DNA of 64,000 bases from Streptomyces carminius (GTDB taxonomy: Bacteria > Actinomycetota > Actinomycetes > Streptomycetales > Streptomycetaceae). Position numbers and translations under genes: made by a program. Position 1 is the first letter of the stretch. Every line of letters starts with the position of its first letter. Shown here piece after piece: positions 56,308 through 64,000 of the stretch. The stretch lies in contig NZ_PGGW01000017.1 of NCBI RefSeq assembly GCF_002794255.1, positions 87,524-151,523 on the forward strand. The letters are read 5' to 3'. The notes beneath the pieces were generated by a model, which worked only from the letters and a program-made list of their open reading frames with translations, ran no database searches and was not told where the DNA came from.

Positions 56308-56928
56308 TCACTTCCGGCGGGCGGCGGCCCGCTTGGCGGTGGTCTTGCGCGCCGGGTTCCGGCGGGCGGGGGCCTTCTTGGCGGTGGACTTCTTGGCCGG
56401 GGCCTTCTTGGCGGCGGACTTCTTCGCCGCCGCCTTCTTCGTGGTGGACTTCTTCGCCGGAGCGGCCTTCTTGGTGGCGGCGGCAGTGGCGGTGGACTTC
56501 TTCACCGGGGTGGTCTTCTTGGCCGCTGCCCGCTTCGCCGGGGCCGTCTTCTTGGCGGCGGCCTTCTTGGCGGTCGCCTTGCGGGTGGCGGTGCCGCCCG
56601 AGAGGCTGCCCTTGGGCGCCTTCTTCACGGCCACGTCGTTCTTGGGGAGCTTCTTCGCGCCGCTGACCAGGTCCTTGAAGCCCTGGCCGGCCCGGAAGCG
56701 GGGGACGGAGGTCTTCTTGACCCTGACGCGCTCGCCGGTCTGGGGGTTGCGGGCGTAGCGAGCCGGCCGCTCCACCTTCTCGAAAGAGCCGAAGCCGGTG
56801 ACCGAGACCCGGTCACCGGCGACGACCGCGCGGACGATCGCGTCCAGCACGATGTCGACCGCGTCGGCGGCCTGCTGGCGTCCGCCGAGCTTGTCGGCGA
56901 TTGCTTCAACGAGCTGCGCCTTGTTCAC
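56308..56928 (-). CDS. hupS: HU-family nucleoid protein HupS with histone-H1-like tail
   Basis: 206 aa from GTG 56928 (VNKAQLVEAIADKLGG). Residues 1-92 are the HU fold with the DNA-binding arm (VTGFGSFEKVERPARYARNP, PRFRAGQGFKDLV). Residues 93-206 are a Lys/Ala/Pro tail with KKAAAKK/KKAPAKK repeats, as in actinobacterial HupS/HupB. In S. coelicolor HupS acts in spore nucleoid compaction. A strong promoter lies upstream. Confidence 0.95.
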   Translation of the reverse strand: MNKAQLVEAIADKLGGRQQAADAVDIVLDAIVRAVVAGDRVSVTGFGSFEKVERPARYARNPQTGERVRVKKTSVPRFRAGQGFKDLVSGAKKLPKNDVAVKKAPKGSLSGGTATRKATAKKAAAKKTAPAKRAAAKKTTPVKKSTATAAATKKAAPAKKSTTKKAAAKKSAAKKAPAKKSTAKKAPARRNPARKTTAKRAAARRK

Positions 56929-56979
56929 GTCTTCCCCTTCGGAGGCATTGCCGGAACGAATCTGTCCAAGCTTTTTCGC

Positions 56980-57008
56980 ACGCTAGGCTGATATTTACCG
57001 CAAATCAA
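56980..57008 (-). promoter_or_regulatory. hupS promoter
   Basis: On the minus strand TTGATT (57008-57003) and TAGCGT (56985-56980) are separated by exactly 17 nt in a locally AT-rich stretch, 51 nt before the hupS start codon. It fits a vegetative (HrdB-type) promoter. Confidence 0.7.
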
Positions 57009-57053
57009 ACCAGAAACGGGCGAATCACCCTTGTGTCGCAACAGAATCGGCCG

Positions 57054-57308
57054 TCACACGCTTCCGTCCGCGCGCGGGTCTTCTCCGTGCCGGGGGAGCA
57101 CTCCCGCGTCGAGGTCCGCCACCAGACGCTCCAGACGCCGTGCCGCGCCTGCCGGATCGTGCCTGGCGGCGGCCGTGATGACGAGGAGTCGCCGGGCGAG
57201 TCCCACCCGTACGTCCTCGGGGGCCCGCAGTGTGCGCACCGCGGTGTGCGCCTCCTTCAGCCGGGCGGCGACGAGCTGGTGGAGCGGCAGTTGACCGTCG
57301 CGTTCCAT
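57054..57308 (-). CDS. Small conserved hypothetical protein between hupS and leuD
   Basis: 84 aa from ATG 57308 (MERDGQLPLHQLVAARLK). It is helix-rich and charged (EAHTAVRTLRAPEDVRVGLA; AGAARRLERLVADLDAG). Only a GAGG very near the ATG could serve as ribosome binding site. I recall a similar small gene at this position in other streptomycetes. Function unknown. Confidence 0.6.
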   Translation of the reverse strand: MERDGQLPLHQLVAARLKEAHTAVRTLRAPEDVRVGLARRLLVITAAARHDPAGAARRLERLVADLDAGVLPRHGEDPRADGSV

Positions 57309-57342
57309 GCCTCGATTGTGTCATTGGGGGCGAGTTGTCGTG

Positions 57343-57382
57343 CCCGCAGCCGCCGCCCCACCGGTGGGGCGGCGGCTGCGGG
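57343..57382. repeat. 40-bp perfect loop-less palindrome
   Basis: CCCGCAGCCGCCGCCCCACC followed directly by its complement, with no spacer. It lies between the small gene's start and the leuD terminators. Confidence 0.85.
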
Positions 57383-57440
57383 TGTCCCGACTCCGCGCCG
57401 CCACCGGCGACTTCGCGGCCCCGCCCGGGTCCACGCGCAC

Positions 57441-57472
57441 GAGCGCCCCCGGCGGGGATGCCGGGGGCGCTC
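57441..57472 (-). terminator. Distal leuCD hairpin
   Basis: GAGCGCCCCCGGC (57441-57453) and complement (57460-57472), 13-bp perfect arms and a 6-nt loop. Second stem after leuD. Confidence 0.7.
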
Positions 57473-57493
57473 CAGGGCTTTGCGGGCCGGCCG

Positions 57494-57523
57494 CCGGTGC
57501 CCGCCCGCGAGGCCGGGCACCGG
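57494..57523 (-). terminator. Proximal leuCD hairpin
   Basis: CCGGTGCCCG (57494-57503) and CGGGCACCGG (57514-57523), 5 nt after the leuD stop codon. Confidence 0.7.
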
Positions 57524-57528
57524 ACCGG

Positions 57529-58122
57529 TCAGGCCGTGAGGGTCCGCGGCTTGTAGGCGGGCCGCTCCGCCTCGTACGCGGCGATGCCGTCCTCGTGCCG
57601 CAGCGTGATGCTGATGTCGTCCAGCCCTTCCAGCAGCCGCCAGCGGGCGTTCTCGTCCAGCTCGAAGGCGGCCTCGACGCCGGGTGCGGTGACCTTGCGC
57701 CCGACGAGGTCCACGGTGATCTCGACCGCCGGGTCGGCCTCGGTGAGCTCCCACAGCGCGTCCACGTCCTCCTGCGGCAGGACGACCGTCAGCAGGCCGT
57801 TCTTGAGCGAGTTGCCGCGGAAGATGTCGGCGAAGCGGGCGGAGATCACGGTCTTGAAACCGTAGTTCTGCAGCGCCCAGACGGCGTGTTCACGGGAGGA
57901 GCCGGTGCCGAAGTCCGGGCCGGCCACCAGCACGGTGGCGCCCTGCCGCTCGGGTCGGTTGAGCACGAACTCGGGTTCCTTGCGCCAGGCCTCGAACAGC
58001 CCGTCCTCGAAACCGTCGCGGGTGACCTTCTTCAGCCAGTGCGCGGGGATGATCTGGTCGGTGTCGACGTTGCCGCGGCGCAGCGGAACGGCCCGGCCGG
58101 TGTGTGTGGTGAAGGCTTCCAT
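57529..58122 (-). CDS. leuD: 3-isopropylmalate dehydratase small subunit
   Basis: 197 aa ([18 protein letters not shown]). With LeuC it isomerises 2- to 3-isopropylmalate in leucine synthesis. [30 protein letters not shown] and the swivel-domain end are intact. It is 10 bp after leuC. Confidence 0.97.
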   Translation of the reverse strand: MEAFTTHTGRAVPLRRGNVDTDQIIPAHWLKKVTRDGFEDGLFEAWRKEPEFVLNRPERQGATVLVAGPDFGTGSSREHAVWALQNYGFKTVISARFADIFRGNSLKNGLLTVVLPQEDVDALWELTEADPAVEITVDLVGRKVTAPGVEAAFELDENARWRLLEGLDDISITLRHEDGIAAYEAERPAYKPRTLTA

Positions 58123-58132
58123 GGCTTGGTCC

Positions 58133-59557
58133 TCAGACTCCCGCGGGCTCGCGTACGTCGGACAGATCGGTGGGCGAGGCCAGCCGGCCCAGCACCGCGG
58201 TGGCGGCGGCGACCTGCGGGGAGACCAGATGGGTACGGCCGCCCTTGCCCTGCCTGCCCTCGAAGTTGCGGTTGGAGGTGGACGCGGCGCGCTCCCCCGG
58301 CTTGAGCTGGTCGGGGTTCATGCCCAGACACATCGAGCAGCCCGCGTGCCGCCATTCGGCGCCGGCGGCGGTGAACACCTTGTCCAGCCCTTCCTCCACG
58401 GCCTGCAGGGCGACCCGCACCGAGCCGGGTACGACCAGCATCCGTACTCCGTCGGCGACCCTCCGGCCCGCCAGGACGGCGGCGGCCGAGCGCAGGTCCT
58501 CGATGCGGCCGTTGGTGCAGGAGCCGACGAAGACGGTGTCCACCGCGATCTCGCGCAGCGGCGTCCCGGCCTCGAGGCCCATGTACTCCAGCGCCTTGAC
58601 GGCGGCCAGCTTCTCACTGGGATCGGCGATGGACGCCGGGTCCGGCACCGTCTCGCTCAGCGGCGCGCCCTGGCCGGGGTTGGTGCCCCAGGTGACGAAC
58701 GGCGCCAGCCCGGCGGCGTCGATGACGACCTCGTGGTCGAAGACCGCGTCGTCGTCGGTGCGCAGCGTCCGCCAGTACTCCACCGCGGCGTCCCAGTCGG
58801 CGCCCTCGGGCGCGTGGTCGCGGCCCTTGAGGTACGCGAAGGTCGTCTCGTCCGGGGCGATCATCCCGGCCCGGGCGCCGGCCTCGATGGACATGTTGCA
58901 GATGGTCATCCGGGCCTCCATCGACAGCTTCTCGATGGTCGGGCCCCGGTACTCGATCACATAGCCCTGGCCGCCGCCGGTGCCGATCCGCGCGATGATC
59001 GCCAGGATCAGGTCCTTGGCGGTCACCTCCTCGGGCAACTCGCCGTCGACCGTGATCGCCATGGTTCTGAACGGCGCCATCGGCAGGGTCTGGGTGGCCA
59101 GGACGTGCTCGACCTGGCTGGTGCCGATGCCGAACGCCAGCGCCCCGAAGGCGCCGTGCGTGGAGGTGTGGCTGTCGCCGCAGACCACCGTCATGCCCGG
59201 CTGGGTCAGTCCCAGCTGCGGCCCCACCACGTGGACGACGCCCTGCTCGACGTCGCCCAGCGGGTGCAGCCGCACCCCGAACTCCGCGCAGTTCTTGCGC
59301 AGCGTCTCCAGCTGGGTGCGGGAGACGGGGTCGGCGATGGGCTTGTCGATGTCGAGGGTGGGGGTGTTGTGGTCCTCGGTGGCGATGGTGAGGTCGGTCC
59401 GCCGCACCCGGCGTCCGCTCTTGCGCAGCCCGTCGAACGCCTGCGGGCTGGTCACCTCGTGCAGCAGGTGCAGGTCGATGTAGAGGAGGTCGGGCTCGCC
59501 TTCCGCGCGCCGGACGACGTGATCGTCCCAGACCTTCTCCGCGAGTGTCCGTCCCAT
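58133..59557 (-). CDS. leuC: 3-isopropylmalate dehydratase large subunit
   Basis: 474 aa from ATG 59557 ([17 protein letters not shown]), with GGAGGG upstream. Aconitase-family [4Fe-4S] enzyme; the cluster cysteines lie in [13 protein letters not shown] and [32 protein letters not shown] is the substrate-binding signature. Divergent from ndgR, which in S. coelicolor activates leuCD. Confidence 0.97.
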   Translation of the reverse strand: MGRTLAEKVWDDHVVRRAEGEPDLLYIDLHLLHEVTSPQAFDGLRKSGRRVRRTDLTIATEDHNTPTLDIDKPIADPVSRTQLETLRKNCAEFGVRLHPLGDVEQGVVHVVGPQLGLTQPGMTVVCGDSHTSTHGAFGALAFGIGTSQVEHVLATQTLPMAPFRTMAITVDGELPEEVTAKDLILAIIARIGTGGGQGYVIEYRGPTIEKLSMEARMTICNMSIEAGARAGMIAPDETTFAYLKGRDHAPEGADWDAAVEYWRTLRTDDDAVFDHEVVIDAAGLAPFVTWGTNPGQGAPLSETVPDPASIADPSEKLAAVKALEYMGLEAGTPLREIAVDTVFVGSCTNGRIEDLRSAAAVLAGRRVADGVRMLVVPGSVRVALQAVEEGLDKVFTAAGAEWRHAGCSMCLGMNPDQLKPGERAASTSNRNFEGRQGKGGRTHLVSPQVAAATAVLGRLASPTDLSDVREPAGV

Positions 59558-59677
59558 CGCTTTCCCTCCGGCCGGCAGCACCGCCGGCCACGTCTCGACG
59601 TCCATGCCGCCCGCTCCGGGTGAGCCGGGGTGGCGACTGTCACCCAAGCTTGGCGGCTGACGGGGGGATTTGAACTT

Positions 59678-59698
59678 GCGTTTCGTAATGTGAGACGC
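59678..59698. promoter_or_regulatory. Putative NdgR operator between leuC and ndgR
   Basis: GCGTTTC-N7-GAGACGC, an inverted repeat with one mismatch, in the 153-bp divergent region. It lies 12 bp before the ndgR ATG, where an IclR-type autoregulator would be expected to bind. Confidence 0.6.
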
Positions 59699-59710
59699 GA
59701 GTATCGTTGC

Positions 59711-60427
59711 ATGGACAACTCTAGCGGCGTCGGCGTACTCGACAAAGCGGCTCTGGTCTTGAGCGCTCTGGAGTCCGGTCCGGCCACCCTCGCCGGACTG
59801 GTCGGAGCGACCGGGCTCGCGCGCCCCACGGCGCACCGGCTCGCGGTGGCACTCGAACACCACCGCTTCGTGGCCCGTGACATGCAGGGCCGGTTCATCC
59901 TGGGGCCGCGGCTGGCCGAACTGGCCGCCGCCGCGGGCGAGGACCGGCTGCTCGCCTCGGCCGGCCCGATCCTCACCCATCTGCGCGATGTGACCGGGGA
60001 GAGCGCCCAGCTCTACCGCCGCCAGGGGGACATGCGGATCTGTGTGGCCGCGGCGGAGCGGCTGTCCGGACTGCGGGACACCGTGCCGGTCGGTTCCACA
60101 CTGCCGATGAAGGCGGGTTCGGCCGCCCAGATCCTGATGGCCTGGGAGGAGCCCGAGCGGCTGCACCGCGGGTTGCAGGGCGCCCGTTTCACGGCGACGG
60201 CCCTGTCGGGCGTACGGCGGCGCGGCTGGGCCCAGTCCATCGGCGAGCGCGAACCCGGCGTCGCCTCCGTCTCCGCCCCCGTACGCGGCCCCTCCAACCG
60301 CGTGGTGGCGGCCGTGTCGGTCTCCGGGCCGATCGAGCGGCTGACCCGTCACCCGGGCCGGATGCACGCCCAGGCGATCGTGGAGGCCGCCAACCGGCTG
60401 TCCGAGGCTCTGCGCCGCGGCGCCTGA
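59711..60427 (+). CDS. ndgR: IclR-family regulator NdgR
   Basis: 238 aa from ATG 59711 ([17 protein letters not shown]), the family length; the upstream frame from 59630 crosses the regulatory region. The winged helix occupies about 10-65 ([24 protein letters not shown]) and the IclR effector domain follows ([55 protein letters not shown]). NdgR controls leucine/amino-acid metabolism and antibiotic production in streptomycetes. Divergent from leuCD. Confidence 0.94.
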   Translation: MDNSSGVGVLDKAALVLSALESGPATLAGLVGATGLARPTAHRLAVALEHHRFVARDMQGRFILGPRLAELAAAAGEDRLLASAGPILTHLRDVTGESAQLYRRQGDMRICVAAAERLSGLRDTVPVGSTLPMKAGSAAQILMAWEEPERLHRGLQGARFTATALSGVRRRGWAQSIGEREPGVASVSAPVRGPSNRVVAAVSVSGPIERLTRHPGRMHAQAIVEAANRLSEALRRGA

Positions 60428-60536
60428 CCCGCCCCGCCGCCCAGTCCGCACAGCGCCGTGCGGACCCCGGCGGACGGCGGCAGAACGGCGACGGCAGAAC
60501 GACGCGGTGACAGGAACCACGCGGTGACAGAACGCC

Positions 60537-60570
60537 GTAGGGGCCCTCCGCCTGAGCGGAGGACCCCTAC
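60537..60570. terminator. Hairpin between ndgR and tRNA-Glu
   Basis: 15-bp arms with one mismatch (60537-60551 and 60556-60570) and a CTGA loop, between convergent ndgR and tRNA transcription, 12 nt beyond the 3' end of the last tRNA. Confidence 0.75.
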
Positions 60571-60581
60571 CGTCTTTCCCG

Positions 60582-60654
60582 TACCCCCGACCGGATTCGA
60601 ACCGGCGCTACCGCCTTGAGAGGGCGGCGTGCTAGGCCGCTACACAACGGGGGC
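60582..60654 (-). tRNA. tRNA-Glu (CUC), copy 2
   Basis: 73-nt cloverleaf on the minus strand: acceptor GCCCCCG/CGGGGGU (G1-U72 wobble), D-loop region TAGCGGCC, anticodon stem CCGCC-CTCTCAA-GGCGG with CUC anticodon, and TPsiC arm GCCGG-TTCGAAT-CCGGT. CCA is not encoded. Identical in sequence to the copy at 60681-60753. Confidence 0.96.
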
Positions 60655-60680
60655 CCCAGCTACGGTCCCGAGGGACCGAG

Positions 60681-60753
60681 TACCCCCGACCGGATTCGAA
60701 CCGGCGCTACCGCCTTGAGAGGGCGGCGTGCTAGGCCGCTACACAACGGGGGC
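60681..60753 (-). tRNA. tRNA-Glu (CUC), copy 1
   Basis: Second, apparently identical 73-nt tRNA-Glu with CUC anticodon, 26 bp upstream of the other. Likely co-transcribed with tRNA-Gln. Confidence 0.96.
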
Positions 60754-60778
60754 GTGGGATCTCGCTGGGAAGATCACG

Positions 60779-60850
60779 CTGGGGTACCAGGACTCGAACC
60801 TAGACTAAGTGAACCAGAATCACTCGTGCTGCCAATTACACCATACCCCA
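60779..60850 (-). tRNA. tRNA-Gln (CUG)
   Basis: 72-nt cloverleaf on the minus strand: acceptor UGGGGUA/UACCCCA with discriminator G, anticodon loop TTCTGGT (CUG), and TPsiC arm TTCGAGTC. CCA is not encoded. First in a tRNA trio downstream of gltX. Confidence 0.96.
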
Positions 60851-60977
60851 CCAAAACTCAACCCCTTCACTGGGGTTTTGTCCGGGTGGCCGCTCCGCGA
60901 GGGCCTGGCTTTTTTGCCCGCCCCGCTCGGCGACAGGAAGAACACTACCTGATCGTGGTCCGTGCTCCAAAACGAGT

Positions 60978-61017
60978 TCCCGCTGCGGGCCCGCGGCGCC
61001 GCGGGCCCGCAGCGGGA
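60978..61017 (-). terminator. gltX terminator, 40-bp loop-less palindrome
   Basis: TCCCGCTGCGGGCCCGCGGC followed by its exact complement (no spacer), 3 nt after the gltX stop and before the tRNA genes. Confidence 0.8.
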
Positions 61018-61020
61018 GGC

Positions 61021-62538
61021 TCAGGCGCCCCCCGCCGGCGCCGCCGCCCTCGCCAGGGCGGCGTCCACCCGGGCCAGGGTGCGCTCGCGGCCCAGGACCT
61101 CCAGGGACTCGAAGAGCGGCAGGCCGACGGTGCGGCCGGTGACCGCGACCCGGACCGGGGCCTGGGCCTTGCCCAGCTTCAGGCCGTGCTCCTCCCCCGC
61201 CGCCAGGACCGCCTCCTTGAGCGCCTCGGCGTTCCAGGCGGCCTCGGCGAGTTTCGCGCGCGCGGTGCGCAGCAGGGCGTCCGCGCCCGGCTTCATCGCC
61301 TTGTTCCAGGAGGTCTCGTCCCACACCGGCTCCGGCAGGAAGAGGAAGTCGACGTTGGCGGTGATGTCGGACAGGACGGTCAGCCGGGTCTGGGCCAGCG
61401 GGGCGAGTGCCTCGAAAGCGGCCCGGTCGAAGTCCTCCGGCCGCCACGGGGCGTGCGGCGCGGTGAGCCAGGGCTCACAGCGGGCGACGAAGTCCTTGGT
61501 GTCCAGTTCGCGGATGTGCGTGGCGTTGATCGCCTCGCACTTCTTGAGGTCGAAGCGCGCCGGGTTGGCGTTGACGTTCCCGATCTCGAAGGCGGCGACC
61601 ATCTCCTCCAGCGAGAAGACGTCCCGGTCCTCGGCGATCGACCAGCCCAGCAGGGCAAGGTAGTTGAGCAGGCCCTCGGGGAGGAAGCCACGCTCACGGT
61701 AGAGGTTGAGCGAGGCCTGCGGGTCGCGCTTGGAGAGTTTCTTGTTGCCCTCCCCCATCACGTACGGCAGGTGCCCGAACTCCGGGACCGTCCCGCTCCC
61801 CACCCCGACCTCGGCCAGTGCCCGGTACAGGGCGATCTGCCGGGGGGTGGAGGAGAGCAGGTCCTCGCCGCGCAGTACGTGGGTGATCTCCATGAGCGCG
61901 TCGTCGACCGGGTTGACCAGTGTGTACAGCGGGGCCCCGTTGGCCCGGACGATGCCGTAGTCGGGGACGTTCTCCGGTGCGAAGGTCAGTTCGCCGCGCA
62001 CCAGGTCGGTGAAGGTGATCGGCTCCTCCGGCATCCGGAAGCGGACGATCGAGGGGCGCTCCTCGCTCCGGTACGCGGCGAGCTGCTCCCCGGTGAGGGT
62101 GCGGCACTTCCCGTCGTAGCCCGAGGGCCTCCCGGCCGCCCGGGCGGCCTCGCGGCGCTCCTCCAGCTCCTCGGCGGTGCAGTAGCAGCGGTAGGCGTGG
62201 CCGGCCTCCTCCAGCCGGCGTGCGACGTCGGCGTAGATCTCCGTGCGCCGCGACTGACGGTACGGGGCGTGCGGCCCGACCTCCGCGCCGGAGGCGCCGT
62301 CGAACGCCGCCGGGCCCTCGTCCCAGGTCAGCCCCAGCCAGCGCATCGAGTCCAGCAACTGCCCGTAGGACTCCTCGGAGTCGCGGGCGGCGTCGGTGTC
62401 CTCGATCCGGAAGACGAAGGTGCCGCCGTGGTGCCGGGCGAACGCCCAGTTGAACAGGGCGGTGCGGACCAGACCCACATGCGGGTTGCCGGTCGGCGAG
62501 GGACAGAACCGTACGCGTACGTCAGATGCGCTAGCCAC
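61021..62538 (-). CDS. gltX: Glutamyl-tRNA synthetase
   Basis: 505 aa. GTG 62538 overlaps the upstream gene's stop by 8 nt. Class I synthetase: the HIGH-equivalent [20 protein letters not shown] and KMSKS-equivalent [14 protein letters not shown] are present. In actinobacteria GluRS usually also mischarges tRNA-Gln, corrected by GatCAB; here the tRNA-Gln and both tRNA-Glu genes lie just downstream. Confidence 0.97.
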   Translation of the reverse strand: MASASDVRVRFCPSPTGNPHVGLVRTALFNWAFARHHGGTFVFRIEDTDAARDSEESYGQLLDSMRWLGLTWDEGPAAFDGASGAEVGPHAPYRQSRRTEIYADVARRLEEAGHAYRCYCTAEELEERREAARAAGRPSGYDGKCRTLTGEQLAAYRSEERPSIVRFRMPEEPITFTDLVRGELTFAPENVPDYGIVRANGAPLYTLVNPVDDALMEITHVLRGEDLLSSTPRQIALYRALAEVGVGSGTVPEFGHLPYVMGEGNKKLSKRDPQASLNLYRERGFLPEGLLNYLALLGWSIAEDRDVFSLEEMVAAFEIGNVNANPARFDLKKCEAINATHIRELDTKDFVARCEPWLTAPHAPWRPEDFDRAAFEALAPLAQTRLTVLSDITANVDFLFLPEPVWDETSWNKAMKPGADALLRTARAKLAEAAWNAEALKEAVLAAGEEHGLKLGKAQAPVRVAVTGRTVGLPLFESLEVLGRERTLARVDAALARAAAPAGGA

Positions 62539-63313
62539 GCTTGATCACCTTGTTGGTGAGAGTGCCGATGCCTTCGATGGTGACGGCGACCTCGTCGCCG
62601 ACGGTGAGGGGGCCGACCCCCGCCGGGGTGCCGGTGAGGACGACGTCGCCGGGGAGCAGCGTCATGGCCTCGGTGATGTGGACGACCAGGTCCTCGACGG
62701 AGCGCACCATCTGGCCGGTGCGGCCCAGCTGCCGCTGCTCCCCGTTGACGGTGCACATGATCGCCAGGTCCGCGGGGTCGACGTCGGTGACGACCCACGG
62801 GCCCAGCGGACAGGAGCTGTCGAAGCCCTTGGCCCGGGCCCACTGGTCCTCGGTGCGCTGGACGTCGCGGGCGGTGACGTCGTTGGCGCAGGTGTAGCCC
62901 AGGATGACGTCCGCCACCCGTTCGCGGGGCACCTGGCTGCACATGCGGCCGATCACCACGGCGAGCTCGGCCTCGTGGTGCAGTTCGCGGGAGAAGGACG
63001 GGTAGACGATGGGGTCGCCGGGCCCGACCACCGAGGTGGAGGGCTTGAAGAAGGCGGTCGGGACGTCGGGGACCTCGTTGCCCAGTTCCGCGGCGTGCTC
63101 GGCGTAGTTCCGGCCGATCGCCACCACCTTGTTCGGCAGGACGGGCGGCAGCAGCCGGACCTTGTCCACCGGGACGCGCCGGCCCGAGCGCTCGAACTCG
63201 GCGAAGGGGTGGCCCTTGATGATGTCGAGGACGAGGTCGCCGCCGGCCTGGTCGTCCCCTTCCACGACTCCGAACGCGACGTTGCCGTCGACGGAGAATC
63301 TGGCGATGCGCAC
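62531..63313 (-). CDS. Fumarylacetoacetate hydrolase (FAH) family protein
   Basis: 260 aa from GTG 63313 ([18 protein letters not shown]), with GAGGGG about 12 nt upstream; GTG 63355 would add 14 residues. Core motifs are [37 protein letters not shown], the metal ligands in [25 protein letters not shown] and [18 protein letters not shown]. Family members act as fumarylpyruvate hydrolases, isomerases or oxaloacetate decarboxylases, so the substrate is not assigned. Translationally coupled to gltX. Confidence 0.92.
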   Translation of the reverse strand: MRIARFSVDGNVAFGVVEGDDQAGGDLVLDIIKGHPFAEFERSGRRVPVDKVRLLPPVLPNKVVAIGRNYAEHAAELGNEVPDVPTAFFKPSTSVVGPGDPIVYPSFSRELHHEAELAVVIGRMCSQVPRERVADVILGYTCANDVTARDVQRTEDQWARAKGFDSSCPLGPWVVTDVDPADLAIMCTVNGEQRQLGRTGQMVRSVEDLVVHITEAMTLLPGDVVLTGTPAGVGPLTVGDEVAVTIEGIGTLTNKVIKRG

Positions 63314-63363
63314 GGGTGGTGCTGCCCCTCGTTGCTCACGGGTGGGAGTTGACACTCAAGGGT

Positions 63364-63396
63364 AAGCCCCCGCACACCGGGAGTGTGGGGGGCCTT
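63364..63396 (-). terminator. Hairpin after the conservon GTPase gene
   Basis: Imperfect stem AAGCCCCC/CACAC against GTGTG/GGGGGC-CTT (63364-63396), downstream of the cvnD-type stop and upstream of the FAH gene. Confidence 0.6.
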
Positions 63397-63463
63397 GCCG
63401 TGCGCCGCCGGGGCGGGAGGCCACCGGCACGGCGGCCGTACGCGGGCGGCCGTGCGGGGATGC

Positions 63464-64000
63464 TCAGCGCAGCCGTGCCATGAGGGCGTGCTCGACCAGG
63501 GTGATCAGGGCGCTCTTGGCCTCCGCCCGCTGCCGGGCGTCGGTGGTGATGATCGGCGCGTCCGGACCGATCTGCAGCGCCTCGCGCACCTCCTCCGGCG
63601 TGTAGGGCTGGTGGCCGTCGAAGCCGTTCAGCGCGATCACGAACGGCAGACCCGAGTTCTCGAAGTAGTCCACCGCCGGGAAGCAGTCCGCCAGCCGCCT
63701 GGTGTCCACCAGCACCACCGCGCCGATCGCGCCGCGCACCAGGTCGTCCCACATGAACCAGAACCGGTCCTGCCCGGGGGTGCCGAACAGGTACAGAATC
63801 AGGTCCTGGTCCAGCGTGATCCGGCCGAAGTCCATCGCCACCGTCGTGGTGGTCTTGTCCGCGGTGTGGGTCAGGTCGTCGATCCCCGCCGACGCGGCGG
63901 TCATCACGGCCTCGGTACGCAGCGGGTTGATCTCCGACACGGCGCCCACGAAGGTCGTCTTGCCCACGCCGAACCCGCCCGCCACCACGATCTTCGCGGA
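63464..64000 (-). CDS. cvnD: Conservon-type (CvnD) small GTPase, 5' end outside window
   Basis: At least 179 C-terminal residues; the frame stays open to the window edge (SAKIVVAGGFGVGKTTF) and its start lies beyond. Ras-like G1 GGFGVGKTTF, a DxxG-like GTPGQDRFWFMWDDL, and ALNGFDGHQPYTPEEV at the G4 position (canonical NKxD altered). This is the fourth member of actinobacterial conservons (sensor kinase-like CvnA, Roadblock CvnB, DUF742 CvnC, GTPase CvnD), whose other genes should lie to the right. From memory the locus near gltX corresponds to conservon 1 of S. coelicolor. Confidence 0.92.
   Translation of the reverse strand, partial: SAKIVVAGGFGVGKTTFVGAVSEINPLRTEAVMTAASAGIDDLTHTADKTTTTVAMDFGRITLDQDLILYLFGTPGQDRFWFMWDDLVRGAIGAVVLVDTRRLADCFPAVDYFENSGLPFVIALNGFDGHQPYTPEEVREALQIGPDAPIITTDARQRAEAKSALITLVEHALMARLR

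Overview
The window is very GC-rich, gene-dense core chromosome of a streptomycete or a close relative. The evidence is a WhiG sporulation sigma factor, an NsdA-type differentiation repressor, four tandem type I signal peptidases, an HU protein with a Lys/Ala tail (HupS), an NdgR-type IclR regulator beside leuCD, and an amtB-glnK-glnD operon with a GlnR-like operator. From memory, the gene order resembles the conserved central region of the S. coelicolor chromosome around whiG, rpsB, smc, leuCD and gltX. I see no transposase, integrase, phage gene, CRISPR array or secondary-metabolite cluster. About 67 protein genes (two cut by the window edges) and three tRNA genes are supported, and most lie on the minus strand.

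Layout by position. 1-7.1 kb: rlmN (partial), then cdsA, frr, pyrH, tsf and rpsB, and a divergent M23-like membrane protein. 7.3-12.6 kb: a TetR regulator, whiG, dprA-comM-yraN and a DUF2469 gene. 12.6-19.7 kb: four signal peptidase genes and the rpsP-KH-rimM-trmD-rplS translation cluster, headed by a SprT-like HExxH gene. 19.9-28.5 kb: proS, a methyltransferase, ffh, glnD-glnK-amtB. 28.5-37 kb: nsdA, a divergent primase/polymerase-like gene, ftsY, smc, a small coiled-coil gene and an acylphosphatase. 37-48.9 kb: a secreted CAP-domain protein, then the long co-directional set recG, HTH protein, rsmD, coaD, DivIVA-like, DUF177, rpmF, rnc, mutM, with a DAK2/FakA-like kinase and rpmB at its head. 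49-56.2 kb: thiD, thiL, a short Lrp-type sensor, a DUF3515 lipoprotein, ddl, gpsA-plsC and cofC. 56.3-64 kb: hupS, a small gene, leuDC, ndgR, two tRNA-Glu and one tRNA-Gln, gltX, a fumarylacetoacetase-family gene and a conservon GTPase (partial).

Functional themes are translation (rpsB, tsf, frr, rpsP, rplS, rpmF, rpmB, rimM, trmD, rsmD, rlmN, proS, gltX, tRNAs), protein export (ffh, ftsY, four lepB), chromosome maintenance (smc, dprA, recG, mutM, hupS), nitrogen control and cell-envelope supply (cdsA, plsC, gpsA, ddl).

The observations most worth following are not gene identities. (1) A 38-nt element, GGGTGA-N8-TCCACAACCGG-N7-TCCACA, occurs twice with identical spacing and the same orientation relative to the next gene: upstream of the M23-like gene and upstream of yraN-comM-dprA. 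(2) A perfect 129-bp direct repeat in the Gln/Gly/Tyr-rich tail of a DivIVA-like protein points to a recent duplication. (3) Many junctions carry very long, perfect hairpins with arms of 18-27 bp. (4) Related 12-nt repeats encoding Asp-Gly-Thr-Ala runs lie in linkers of both SMC and GlnD. (5) The lone GluRS gene sits next to tRNAs for both Glu and Gln.
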